This document shows, piece after piece, positions 1 to 15,300 of a DNA stretch of 64,000 nucleotides. The stretch is from the NCBI RefSeq assembly GCF_905220415.1, contig NC_059544.1:7690501-7754500 (forward strand), in the 5' to 3' direction. The translations under genes and the position numbers were made by a program. This DNA is from Colias croceus. Lineage: Eukaryota; Arthropoda; Insecta; Lepidoptera; Pieridae. The notes under the pieces were generated by a model. It was not told the DNA's origin. It saw only the letters and a program-made list of their open reading frames with translations, and searched no databases. Position 1 is the stretch's first letter. Each line of letters begins with the position of its first letter.

Positions 1-360
1 TCCGTATATTAAAGCACGTTCGGTTATTAAACGTTATCTTATCCAAAGCAATTCTTCATCAAAGTTTATAATTATATGATATGATTCATGACCATGCCGC
101 ATTTTGATTTTAATAAATATCTTTCTTGATAAAGATAATAAATAATCAATATTGTGTAATTTTCAATACATAATTTCGTAACAATATTTATCGAGAGTTA
201 AAAATAATATTTTAGCCTTAATTATTAAAAGTGATGGCGCTAGATGATCTATCATTTTTCCATACTGCACATCACACTGCTTTGATACATCATGGTACGG
301 GCGCAGGTCTTATTAAAATTGACCAAAGACCTTTTTTTTATACATTTTCTTTGCTCTTAC

Positions 361-3300
361 CTTATCGAATATATGTTTGCCAACATGCGAGTCCACGGCA
401 CTGAGCGGATCGTCGAGGAAGTAATTATCCGCGTCATAGTACACTGCGCGAGCGAGAGATACACGCTGTTTTTGACCACCCGACAAGTTTATTCCTAAAA
501 GACAAGAATTAATTTAATATCATGATATCCGACAAATGTAACCTATAACCTAATTTAAGAGTATAAAAATAATAGTTTACAATCTATTATTAGATCTTCC
601 AATTGTATAGGCAAAGTTCGACTTTTCCGAAAAGTACTAGTACGCAAGAGCAGAACTAATTTTTTTAGATAAAAAATTAGAGGTTGCATGGATTTTTATT
701 GAATAATAAAACAAAGTGTTATAAAATGTGCTGGTCTATTAGTGTTTTAAGAACAAGTCATTCTTGTATTACGCTTTTTTCTTCAAGTCATAATTATTGA
801 GTAATTACACGTGACTAAACATGACTATACGAACAAATCAAATATTCATATTATGCATATTATCATCATCTAAGATAGGTTATCACAATATGACATGTAT
901 CTACCGTATATTGGTTTGATTAACCCCACATGAATTACACGAAATGTTGCAATAGCTTATACTATACGTTTTGTGTTTATCAAATTCAGTTTAGATATCG
1001 CAAGTATTTTTCGACTTTGCAATACCTATCTCTAGTTTATATTATCATAAGCAAAGTGGAAAAAACCACAATTTCGTATTTTTTTATTAATAAATTATAA
1101 AAAAATAGCGCGTGTGCCGAGCACGCGTGTCAGAAGTGAAATTTCTTTGGCAAAATTCAAAGATCTCAAAATCATCGCATTACTTCATGACAATATGACG
1201 GTATTGCCATGACATGAAATTTTTCTCTCAACGCGAGGAAAGAAGTTTCACTTATAAACAATATTTTTTACCTTTTTCACCGATTTCCGTTTGATCACCG
1301 CCAGGTAGCACATCGAAGTCAGGTTTCAGAGCGCACATGTTAATAACATTGTTGTATTTGCTTTTATCCAGTGGCTTGCCGAACAAAATATTGTCTTGTA
1401 GTGTTGCATTTTGAATCCATGCCTGTTGAGATACATATGCAGACGTACCTAAAAATAAGTGTTAAAATGGTATATTTTATGTAAAATACCAAAATTGATT
1501 TGAAAGAAACAAGGAAACAGAATTAACACAACAAAGGAGAATGCCCATGAAAGTATGGACCACAGTATAGTGTTGCGTCAATGCCAGAGTGGTTTTGGGG
1601 GGTTCTTCGATATTCAAAAGATTTTTACCAATACATTTTTTTGTGATAAAAACAGGGGTTTTCAAGATATTGAGAAAAATGTGAATTAACCTCAAAACTT
1701 AAATAAACCCGATTTAGTTAGGTTTATGTGTGATTTAGGTAGTATTTTACTGTCTGAAAGCTATTTTTCGTTTAACATAATATTTAATCTATGCGTAGAG
1801 CTTATGCTTTCAGACAAAGTCTATCTGTTCATCGGCTAGTGTAGGTAGGCACCAGAAATCTTCCGGGACGGATTTCAAGAAAACCTAAATATATAATATT
1901 GAAAAAATGCCAATAGAGTTTTTATTCGGTTTGCATATTGTTGTTGTTGTTTGAATCATTTTTTCACTAAATATTCGAAGAAAGAAACAAATAAGAAATA
2001 ACTGGTTACCTTCCAAGCTATCTTACAAGCTATGTCATAATAATATTTTCTTATATATATTTATATTATTTTACTTCACTATATAATATGTTAAAACAAC
2101 CTACAGTGTATTTAAAACAATACCTTACAGAGTGATTTTATGTTAATTGATTTTTTGTAATTCAATGAAAATAATATTAGCTATTTACCATAGTAAATAT
2201 TGTCATAATAGTTACCGCTTGGTTACCGTGGTAACCAGTAATGGATACTAAATCTATGGTAACGGATCTAAACAATTACATGTCTTATTAGATTTTACAA
2301 AACATTCCCTGGTCAAAATATATTTTCCGATAGTAAGAAGGCCTCTAAATTGCCGAGATTTTTTTAATAGTATTTTTATCTTGATGCATGAGAAAAAACC
2401 TGTAGAAAAAATGTACCTAAACGGTAATGGACACTAAATCTATAATAACGGATCTAAACAATTACATGTCTTATTAGATTTTACAAAACATTCCCTGTTC
2501 AAAATATATTTTCCGATGGTAAGAAGGCCTCTAAATTGCCGAGATTTTTTTAAATATATTGTTGTCTTGATGCATGAGAAAAACCAGTACCAAAAATGGG
2601 CATTCTCCTTTATATCAATCTTAATTGTATTATACTATGAATAAACAACTTTAAAAATACAAGACATACTTTGTTATCTTATCAAAAAATGAGCCTTAGC
2701 AATGTTATTTCCTCCTATTTTACTTACCATTAGTATTAACCCGTCCAGAGATCTTATTCATTTCCCCGAGTAGAGCGGCTAGAAGGGAACTCTTGCCTGA
2801 ACCGACCGCACCTACCACGGCCACTAAGTGACCACGTGGCACTTGCAAGTTGATGTTCTTCAGTATCGGCTCCGAGGCGTCACCCCATGAGAAGTGACCG
2901 TTCTCGATTGATAGGGGGTTAGCTGGAAAATGTATTTCGCTATTTAATAGGGCTATACTGGCCGTTTATCCGTTGTAAATTAAAAAGTGTGTGTTATTCG
3001 GAAATGACGTATAGTCTTTATAAAGTAATTTAAAAATCCACTCAATCGTGGCTTTTGAGTTTTACAAACATAGAATTGAGTCTTTATATTACCTACTGTA
3101 TAGTACGCTACATACATTTCAATGTTCTAATAAAATTTCATTTATGGTCATTGAGTCAATTTTGGCCTTATTATCAATTACATTTTAATGAAAATAGACT
3201 TATTATACAAATGATGAGGATGAGTATTTTATACTTAACTGAGGATTCTCTCTCGATTTGGGCATACATAAATACAGTCAATCACACAATACACTACAAA

Positions 3301-6300
3301 GTACATATTTAAATGGTAATTAGTCTACAATCAGTCATTCCGCCCCCTTTTGTTTGCACGCGGTTTACCTCTACACAGTTTCATATCTCAGTAAATTTAT
3401 AATAAGTAGGGAATGGAGTATTATTATAACTAAGATATGGAAACTCTTCCAAGTGTGTACCTATATTGCATAATATTTACTGTAATACTATTGAGGACAA
3501 AGCAAGTACAGGATTGTTCACACAGATTATATACTTAGTCGACATAATGACGTATTTATTTTATATAATTCTTATTATGTATAATTCTGTAGCGTCTCAT
3601 ATATAAAAAAAAAGGTAATCAAAACCAACATGACTTGTAAAAAATACTTACGGTCCTTTGGATCGTGTTCCACTGACTCAATGTCTAATTCTTCGCAATT
3701 CATAAATTTATTCAATCTTTTCATACCGACAGCCGTCTACAAAACAACACTGTATTATAATAACCATTCCATTGATAATAAAGAAAAAGATAATTCCAAG
3801 ACTCATGCTGTTAGTGAGGAAATTCAAACCACCTTTGTGTTAAGAGAACTTAAGGTCTAACGATTCATGAAAGTGATCTAAAGAATATTTCAACTTACTT
3901 GCACTACATTCGATATTACGTTAGGCAGCATGGATAGCGGAAAACGCAATATGTTGAAAAGTGATAGAGCAACAAAAGCTCTTTTAGAGTCCAGTACTTC
4001 TGTGTCGTTTACCAGAACAAAGCACCCGAATGACATCAGTGATACCTGAGGCACCACAACCAGTTAATATTATAGCTTACAATTACGTTAGGTATGTACT
4101 GCTATTAAATCTATGTTAAAGTTTATCGAGAACAAAATAAATGTCACATACTGGCGTCTATTTCGTATGAAATCATAAACAGAGGCCAGTATATATTTTA
4201 TGGGATATAAAATTTAATAGCAATTTAAAGAAAATGCTAAATCATTATTATGCTAACGCATGGATTTTTTGTACCATCGTGACCATATACCTATGATGTG
4301 TTAAGGAGTTTACGTTGTATCTATATAATAAAGAAGGAATGACTTATAGCTCATAGAGGCTTTGATGATCATGCTATATTTTCTGTTTTTTCATAATATA
4401 CATAATATATGAGCAGCTTACAATATTCATTTTATATTAGCTTCATTTTTTTTATATACGCGATAGCTGACCTTGGATGATATCTATGATAACGTTAAAA
4501 CTGATAGTATACAGATATTAACTTAGAAAGAGATCGATACATCGCAAACATTGGTTTTAAAAATGTTCGTGTTAGCATGCACGTGAGAAATACCACAGCC
4601 TGACAGCCTCAGCGCATCAGATAACTTTGTGGATTTATACCTCGATCACTGATACCACGATGAGAGGTAGCAAGCCTAGTGGCAAGTTCATTGTGTAAAA
4701 TAGGGACATCGATACGAATACCCTGACGGGTGTCAAAATATGGTTGTCGGGGTCGGTAATCACATATGTGAAGAAAGTTAAGAAGGTCACCTTAAAGAGA
4801 AACAATTTGGATTAGGTAATAACAATTTTAAAGCCAATCGATAACGAACATAAATGCATTCGCTTCATACAGTACCGTCGAATGATGCACTCATTGATAG
4901 GAGTCCTATTATACGAGTGGACGAGGCGGATGGCCATGATACTTAGATCAACAATGGCCAACACAATAGTAAGGTTCAACAATGTTGAAAATTCTGTAAT
5001 TTCTGCTGTATTCAACTCGGCAAACCTTGACAAAATCAAGATTCTAACAATTGTATAGTCGAATTAACCAAATCGTGTGTCTTTTAACTTACAGTACATC
5101 GAAAATACCAGTAAGTTATAGTCATATTTGTCACTTTCACTTATTGTAAAAAGAGATAACGATTGGATGTTCACATAGATAAAATACACCAGATAACGAG
5201 CATTACCTTAGTATCTCTAAATACATGATTCACGTCATTTCGTACTTTCCCAGTTGATAAGTTTATTAAAAAGTCATACTTCGATTAATGCGTTCATCTT
5301 CATCGGCGAATACTACTCCATTGTTTGGACACCGTATCCTCTTTGTACGGAACAATAAGTTTTTAAGAGAAGATGATTTTATTATTATAAAGCATATAAC
5401 ATATATGTAAATAACAAAATATTGCCATCATTTTATAAAACTTGGGACGATATTCGATAAGCAGATGTTATTTATCTGGTTTCCTTGCTAAACAACTACA
5501 TATTATACTCAAAAGCTTTAGTTACTCCAAAAACATCAACTTTTTGTTTAGATTCTATGATATTTTTTCAAATATGACCCACTTTACGATGCTCGATTCA
5601 TCATATCAGATCTCTAGATTGATAACTCCGTGCGTCCCTAATGAATTGTATTCAACTTCAATACAAACGTAGGTCAATAGCATGTTATCGTTTAAACTTG
5701 TTCATGTCATATTAGTGTAAATAAATGTTGATAATTATTACTTATCGACAGCTTATACAGTTATACACAGATTTATTGATAGCGATTATATACCAATAAA
5801 CATTTTTATCACGCGGATTACGCGTTTGTATCATTTACGCTAGTATCTCTAATGTTTTCAAAAAAATGTTCCTTTAACAGATGAACCTGGAGCAGCTCGA
5901 TTATTCGCTCGCTTATTCTTAACGAGAATAAGGGCATCGTCAGTTTAGAAAAAATACCACAATTTCAGGAAGCCATATTAGGTGACGATACAAAAGGTTT
6001 TCCTCGATACGGCTTTCCCCGAAATTACAAAAGTAATTGTAATTTCGTTACATAATATACCTGGTATTCAAGAGTTGTTTTATAAGATATTTTTACTTTA
6101 AACGTGGTTTTTTCTCATGACAATAAAGATGATCTAACGCGTAGATCAATAACAATCACTTACCAGGAAAGGTGCACAAGACCATATAAAGGAGGTAGCG
6201 GAATTTAGATAAGCCGTTTGTTTTAAAACGTTCATTTCCTTGTTTCTTATTTTGAGAATTTGTTCTTCAAAGCTGGGTTCCCAAGCGTACATTTTTAAAA

Positions 6301-9300
6301 CCTGTAAAAAAAAGAAGGTAAAATTTCTGTTGTTTGTTTAGAACGGTATTCTTTAAGTTTCTTACAAGTACGATTTTTGATCTGATAAAGATCTTTCGGC
6401 ATCAGAAGTATGTGTTGGCGTTAAAATTAGTAAGATACTTTTGGTAGACTTCAGGGAAAGAATAAAATGTTCTAGCCTTCAAGGCTTAAATTTCAGTAAG
6501 ATTAGTGAAGCTGATGGTTCTGCTAAATTGCACATTTTAGACTTCGAACTCGACACTAGTAACGTTTTAATTTATTCATAAATGGACACTAATTTGCTCG
6601 TCTCCTTTAAAACTTGTTATTTAAAAATATCAACGTGGGAAAGGATGAGACGAGGATAAATAGCTTATACGTAAACATATTTAAAGATGCTATAGATAAT
6701 CTATAATATAAAAATGAATCCCAAAATGTGTTGGTAAGCGCATAACTTGACAATGGCTGAAACGATTTCATTAATTCTTTTTTTATTATATTCCTTGAAG
6801 TACGAGGATGGTTCTTATGTAGAGAAAACGTAAATATGTACCACGGGCGAAGCCGGGGCGGACCGCTAGTGATTGAATATAAAAGTACACGAAAAAAATA
6901 ATAAGAAAAATTATCCGCTATGCAGCTTAGAAACACCTTAAGTAAAATAAGATTCCCTGATAGCATCAATAAATCACTATTCCATATTCGTAAGCTCTCA
7001 ATAACTCTTTCGTAAGAGTTTCAAGCGGCCACAAAGGCATTGTATGATAAACGATGCGTGTATTGAATCAACTTTTATGTAATATTTGTTGTTTACCAAC
7101 TGCCGGCTTGTATCGTAGCGGCGGGAAAAGGAGTTTGTATGGGCTTTTATAACCCGGGAAAACATTTGCATAAAACAAAAATAACTATAGATAATATTAT
7201 AAAACAACCTAAAAGAACCTAAAGTTATCTGTAGTGCAAATGATCATCGACTTGTGAATGTATAGTAAAATTTATATTGACCTTTAAGTGTTATAGTAAA
7301 AATTGCACGTGTTAAAATAGAAATATGATTTAAGAATTTTTCCAAATACAGATTCGCTACAACTTTAGCAGAATATTATTATAATTTTAACATTTTTTTT
7401 ATAAACATTTGAACTTTATAACACGAATAAAATGTCTGTTTAAATTTCGATACCATATAAATAAAAATGTTATGTATAACTTCAAAAAATATATGAAGTC
7501 ATTAGTAAAATAATTTTTCTGGTACATTTATAAGAGTTAGAGAATAAAATATATAAGGTTGAAATGTAAATTAATAATTGTTACGTGTTACATGCGGAAA
7601 CAACTCGATATTTGTCAATGTAAGTAAAGTAAACGGTCGAACCTAGTTGTTTTACTGATTTAGCACGCTAGAATACCTCACGATAAGATATCGATGTATC
7701 TTTAGAGATAAGGCACAATGGCCTTAGTTTTATTTGAACAAAAACCTTTATATATTTAGAGGCGTATCTAATTTATTTAAATTATCACATTAAATTATGT
7801 TAACTAAAAATCTAATGTATGTAGGTACTTAAATTTAATAAAAGCAAGACTATATTGTTGTTAGTTGTATATTGTTCAAATTAATGAAATAAATACTTAT
7901 GACATAAATGTAATGTTTGTGACCGTCCGCGTCGTGTCTCTATCATTTGTCACCTATAGTTACCGATATGATCAATGCATTCAAACAATATCGACAAAAT
8001 ATTATTTGCATAATTGTGCCAATTCAAAAATATGTTACGAGATTGATATACTAGTAACGAGACAAACTGAAAAACCTACTTATATATACATACACATCAA
8101 AATTTTAAAAGCTTGGTCATTAAAACCTTACCTTAATCCCATTAAGCACTTCATTCATCAGTTTAACCCTCTCGTCCTTGTACTTCATCTGCCTTATTTG
8201 CAGCGTCTTAACCCTGCTGGCTATGAGCCCGTTGACCGGTATGAGTACTATCATGACCGCCAAACCCGCGAGCACTGATGGGCCCAGAATACCCCATAGG
8301 AAGTATAGTGCAAGTGCTATTTGTAGAGGTGCCGACCATACCATGTTCAGGTATGCTGTTAACTCTAGAAATCTACAATTTTTTTTTTGTTAAGTCAGTT
8401 GTTGCCATACATCCTTTATGTATGGAAATTTTATATTTAGAGAAATCTCATATCTGTTTCAACAAATTGAAATAATAGTAAAATAAATGTAAGTATTTTA
8501 AAATTGCATGCCATGGCAAAACATTTTTTTCATAATTGTTGTGAAACAATTGTAGGGTAGAGGTAATAAATGTATACTGTAAGTCATGTTTATTTAAAGT
8601 TAAACAATTTCTTGCCATGTAAAATAAATATTTAGTCATTGCAAACTTTTCAGTAATGTTGCACAATATAACGAAATTATTTTTAGCTATGGCAATTGAT
8701 TTAATCTACAATGACTTGCAAAATTGTTAGTTTCGAAAATACTCGAACTACTACCTAATATTATTATTTAACTGTCGCTGATAAGATATATTATTATGTT
8801 ATTTACCTTTGCGCATCAACCGACATAAGATTCACAATCTCGCCCACCGTCGACTCTTTCCTCGCTGCATTTGAGATTCGAAGCGATTTTCGGTATATGG
8901 CACTCGTCAAAGCGGTCCTTATTTTCATACCGACTAAGTACATTCTCGTAAAATAATGACCTAATAGCATCGTTTGTGCGGTCGCACATGTTAACAACCC
9001 AAAGGCGTATAGATAGCCTTTCCATACCGGTTCCTTACTCTCCACGAATCCTATTAAAAGTCTGCAAATTTAATCAAATGTAAATATTATGTATCGTGAT
9101 TAAGGTGTTTAATTAGAGCATTTGGAACAAAGACTCACTTAAGTAATTGCGGTGATAAGAACATTAATACATCGTTAATGAGCTTAAGTAGTGCGCCAAA
9201 TAGAAACTGTCCTCCAAACGCCATACAAAGGGCCGGCAGAATAGATGCTGGTTTTTTTTCGCTTTCCGGTTTGAAGTTTACACTAGCCGATGTTTTGCTA

Positions 9301-12300
9301 TAGGTCGCCTTTGGCCCGTTCGCCCTGTTAAAAAAATTGTATAACGATTATGATGTAATAAAATAACATAGCAAAGCGCTTGTATTCAAGGTTAGATAAT
9401 TATACCCATATGTACTATTCAGCGTGCAACGTCAATGTTATCTTCCGTTTTCGATTTCACTAATGACATCGAATGTGTGAATCACTTACTATTTCAGAAT
9501 AATTATTGTCATTGTGAAATATGCGTAGTAACTTAGTACTTACGCTTCTCTTTTCCTCAGTGTTCGCTCCCAGAACTTATCGAATCGTGGAACGACTTCC
9601 TTCGACGAGTCTTCAGGATTGAGCGCCCAGAGATCGCTTTCAGTTAAACTTCTTCGGAAACCAGTGAGCGCTAAAGGATCGAACCAACTGAATGTGAGAC
9701 GACTGGGGAAACCCGAAGCACTTTCTGGGCATTGGTTCTACGAAACACACAAATTATTACAAATGCTATTTCATAGCGACCCGGATGTTAATCATAAAGA
9801 ATCCGTTTTTTATTACCTTCTCATATTTATAAGGTGAATCTCTAGGAGGAAGGTCAGCAAAACAATTAAGTACAAACATTAAGAGAATCATTGGATAGTA
9901 TATCATATAACTGACGAAATTATATTGAACATTTTCATCGTCAGCTCGTTCATAGTGGTTCATTATTTCAGATCTAAGCTGAGGTAATCCTGCTAATATT
10001 AAGAGCAACCAAAAGAAGAACAATACTCCCGAAGCTCTCATACCACATTTTCTATTATAGTACAGTAGTGTTGCCGCAAGAACCTGAAAGTAATATAATT
10101 TGATATAATTTGGTCGATTTTTTTTATCTTTTTCATGACAAGTAACATAAAAGTTTATCAAAAATAGTACTGTCATTTGATTGATGAATTTTTGAGAATG
10201 ATAACAAATTATGATGATATCAATTGTTAGCTTTGGTGAGAGAAAGCAGAAAAGATATTAATATTTTGGTGCAATCTAAACATGATTTTCGTATGTCGTT
10301 CTACGTTGATTTTGATTCTCTCCATAATACACGGGTATCGCCGTAAGGATGATACCCGGTCCTTTGGAAGGCTTACGTGGGGACACAGGTCCAACACGCA
10401 GAGGCCCTTTAGAGAATTTAATGTGTTGTGGGACACCAGCCGCAGCCTGCCCATGGCTGCACTATAGAGATACAGCCCTGGGCAGTCCGCGGCCAATGTA
10501 GGACTAAAATCGGGTTATGGAAGGGGGTGTTAGATGGACTGGTATATTGGGTCTATGGGGACTATGGACGTCTGCCTTTTCAATATTAAAAATTGAAAAT
10601 TATGGCAGACGGTGACTCGCCAGTTCGGTCGATGGGCTCCCAAAAAGGTTACCGATAATGGCAACAAGGGGGCAACATCAGCTGAACGGCTGGGGGTGTA
10701 GAGAGGTGCGGCACCGGTTTCACCATCGCGGGCCCGCGGCCCCGGAGCGGGTTTCCCCGCTATTACGCTATTAGACACTTCCACCCCCGAGCATATAGCT
10801 CTAGGGGCTCCACTCTGGAGGGCCAACAAAGGCAAGCCAGAGGTAGGGGATCCTGAACCTCGTCATTGTTCACTCCGAACTGCCACCGGGACAGCCCAGA
10901 GGTGAGGACAGGGACCTCCCCCGGGAGCGCTCGGTTCCCGCGGGGTCGCTACTCCCCGACACCTCGCCACAAGGTGCCCTGCGGGGTGACTGACTGCACG
11001 GTTGGGATATCTATTGTAGATATGCCAACCGGGGGCGATGGGGTCGTCACGTCCCTACGCCTTGATTTTGATTATTATTATCACGCAGAGCCTAGGTAAA
11101 CTCGTATCCCTCAAGCCCACGGCCACGGGGCAAGTCACACTCGCACTTGACAGGTTTTTTGGTATTATAACCTTTAACGAGCACTTGACGAGCTTACGTA
11201 ACCACTTCATGAAACTCTAATGAATCACATAAGAACAAAATTTTGCTTATTCTCTACGTTTTATCGAAAATGTGAGCGGTATTCATTATTTTATTGAATA
11301 TCGTAATAGATATTCGGCTTAAAAAGTCCTTGTTGAACATGATATGTAGCGGGTTGCTATATAATTTTTTAAATGCACAAATGCAAAATAATATTTATTT
11401 ATTTTTATTTATGCTTTATTGTACATGCATACCAGGGCAAACAAATTTAGTCTATAATTTTATACAATAATAATTAATAACACATGGGCACATATGCACG
11501 AAAAGGCGGCCTTATTGCTCAAGAGCAATCTCTTCCAGGCAACCCTGATTGTAAGGAATGTTGAACGAGTACGAGTATAAATATAGTTCCATGTTTGACC
11601 CCATTTATTAATAACATAGGTAATTGTTAGGCTAAAATTTGCGTGCAGCATTATGTTGATTATTATTATTTTTGCTTTGTTGAGCTGAAATCCCTCATAA
11701 TAAATTATTTATTTATGATTATATTCTATAGCATTAACATAGTTGCTTTTTATAGAATAACGAAGTATTTATGTTGCCTACAATAAAAAATAAGTTAGCC
11801 ATTGATGAAGCGTCTGATAAACGAACTTGTATTTTCTGCATTTTTAGATCTCTATCAGATTAAAATATTTATATTCTAAACGATTTTAAGTAAAAAATTA
11901 CAAGCCAACAACGAAATGTTGTTTCCAATTTGAATACATATCTATATAGGTATGTCATAAGAGACCGGTTGAAATTTATCTCTTAAATTTGGGAGAGCTG
12001 TCTTATGTTTTGTGTTTTTGGACCATTTAAATTGTGAAACGTTATTTGTAAATCTCTATATTTTGATTAATGATATAATTAGAGGTTTAATTGTTAACAA
12101 TTATTTGGTTATTGGGTTAACTTTAGAAATTAATTCGAACAAGTAAGCAATTTATTAGCGAGATTTTTTATCTTAATGAAACAAAATCTAACGATGTCTG
12201 TCCAAATTCATTCTTTTGCGATGAACAATAATACGAGTAATTTATTTTAGAACAAAATTTTGAACATACTTCCTTCGGATCACCAGAAACTATAGTAGGC

Positions 12301-15300
12301 TCTAAGATCACAAAAAGTTATTTGAATTATTTTATTAATCAATCAAATAACTTTTTGTGGAATCATAGAAGAATTTAGGTCAAGGTTGATTTGAATGTTG
12401 TAACATTATACAGTGGAACGCAAATTACAGTACATCAATAGTTGACTAGTTAAATATCCGCCTTTTAACTAAGACTAAAACTAAAGATTCATAAATACGA
12501 ATAGAATTTGATATGATTATAAAGATAATAATTATGTAGTAGGTATTTTAAAGAGCATACCTACTACTTATATAATTTTATACTTTTTTTATTTGGTACT
12601 AAATAATGAGTCAAGGTAATATCAATTGTTCGTAACAAGATGAGGCCGTCAGATTAACAAAAAAAAAAAAAAACTTTATAATATTTGAGACACTGCTAAG
12701 ATTTCTTTATAAAAAAGATAACCATATACCTAGGTATAACCGCGGAGGTCCGGTCTATCAGCATGGGAAGTAATCCTTGGATTTGGTATTCCAAATCTAA
12801 GGATAATAATATGTTCTCACACCTAGCTCGTATTATCGTGTTGGAGTTGGGGCTGGGCTGACTTTTACCACTATGTACACCTATGTTCATTTACTATTTC
12901 ATTTAAATAAACTGTAGGTAGGTATATGATAAAGAAGTATTCTGTATTACGATACAAGTATGATTAATCGTAATTTGTATTGTACGAGCTTACTGGAACC
13001 AATTAAAGCCATGAATGACAACGCATGTATCAATAGTTAATTGTAAATTCTATGTAGGTACCTATTTTATGTACCAAATTATTCACCACTGTCTCATCAG
13101 TGAATAGAGGCTTTTAAAATTTTATTTTACTTGTATTAAAATTTTATTAATTATTATGTCATAAAGTAACCAATGAAGATAAAACTTATAAGGATCGTTT
13201 CGGGCTTCGGCTTTATTCAATATAGATTGTATATTCTCAATAGTTTGAAACTTAATCCTAGGATTAGTAGCCACATAATGCGTAGGCGTAATACGTTTTG
13301 TTAGTTGTTTCCATGCGAAATAGCTATTTAGGATTTTCCGGTTTAATATTTATTTTTATTTAGATGAAAGCCAAGAAAGACGAGTAAGCACCTCTAGCTA
13401 ACTGCTAACCTGATATTTAATGACCACGTGACGAACAAGGTAATTAATTAATACTAGCTTACGCCCGCGACTCAGTCCGCGCGGATGTCGGTCTTCGCGT
13501 GGATGGTTAATTTCTCCATTTTGAGTACCTAACTCTGACAATGACATCTTATAAATATCTATTGGACCCAAATACGGCTAGGCTTATAATAATACGCAAC
13601 ATGTGTTCGCGGTTCTACAGAACAACGTCTATGGATAAAACTGAAAAATTAAGATAAATTTTTTTCTACGTATTTTTCCAGGATAAAAAGTATCCTATTT
13701 TACGCCCAGGATAATAAGGTATAATTATAGCAAGATTCATCGAAGTCGAACCGTTACTTTTCACGTGATGCCTTCACATACAGACAAAAATTTTTTTAAT
13801 CACATATTTGGATTTGGTATCGATCCAGTAACACCCCCTGGTATTTATTTTTTCAATATTTTCAATGTACAGAATTGACCCTTCTACAGATTTATTATAT
13901 GTATAGATTAAAAAAAAGTATTTCCTAATTTAATATTTATTTTTCTCCTAATTTTATATATTAAATATTTGCTCACTTATTATTATTAAATAATTGAAAA
14001 TATTGAACTACACTCGCATCTCAGTTCACCTCAATGAATCCATTCATGCGATTTGTCAATCACATCGTAGGTAATCGCTAATGGAGACTCATGAGCCAGG
14101 TCGTAAAATATTGTTTCTATGTATAATTCAGTAAGTACTGTTCAAATTTGGACGTATGAAAGTAATGTTCATTTTGCTCAAAATCCCAACGAATTTGAAT
14201 TTGATCATAAAGTTTTTTGTGTTCAATTATGAAAAAGTATACCTTGTACATATCAGTAAATATAGGATTCGATATCGCAAAGATAAAAAGATCATGTTGC
14301 ATTATATTTGAGCTGTTTTTGGGGTTATTAAATTAAGTAGTCTATAAAATTTTGTAATCGAGTAGGTAAGTAGGTACCTAAACTCGTTTAGGGCCATTAG
14401 AGTTACGAAGTTTTAGAGGTCAAAATTAAACCCACGGTCTGCGGTTTGTTAGCAATCAAAGAGAGAAAATCAATATAAATTATTTAATCTATACTAATAT
14501 TTTACCTATAAAGCCGAAGAGTTTGTTTGTTTGAACGCGCTAATCTCGAGAACGACTGGTAAGGTTTGTAAAATTCTTTCGGTGTTAGATAGCTCATTTA
14601 TCGAGGAAGGCTATAGGCTATACCAGAGTTTCCCAAACTTATTTGTACTGTGACGCCCTTGGGATTTTACTATTTTTCTACGACGCCCCTCCACCCAGCC
14701 CCCAAAAATACTTAGCAATTTTAGTAGCAACCTCAGTTTATCAGAAAAACACTATTTGGACATTTATAATTTTTATTACAAAATAAGAACGAAATCAAAA
14801 CATAAGCATAAAAATAAAAAGAGATATTTAAGCCAGCAAAGCTGGCTAATGTGAAGGATGTACTTAATGCTTTTCTGAGCATAGCTTCTGAATTCGGGGC
14901 TTCAGCTTGGAAATTGCCACTCTCATTTCCTTTTCTACGTCTATTTTTGACCTGTACTTGTTTTTTATTACTGCAACTGCAGAAAAGCCTGTTTCGCACA
15001 AGTACGAAGTCGCAAATGATAACAAAACCTTTAATGCAGCAGTCCCGATGGCACGATATTCGTGAGAAACAGAGGTCCAAAATTCAAACAGTTTGTCCTT
15101 GTCATGTTGAATTTTTAGGCTGGAATCACAGGACAACTCTATTAATTGTTCTCTTCTTCTGTTGAAAGTGTTGATGGTGGTGGCGACTGAAAAGGATTTC
15201 TGACCCAGTCATATTGCTCCAGATTATCGGGGAAATATGGACATGTGACGCCCCTGGGACAATGTTGGACGACGCACAGTTTGGGAAGCCCTGGGCTATT

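Noticed and set aside
4812..5039. A third alternative exon of the ABCC gene on the minus strand
   Set aside because: The frame is open but shows none of the conserved FVxxSLF or LP residues and has no suitable splice sites.
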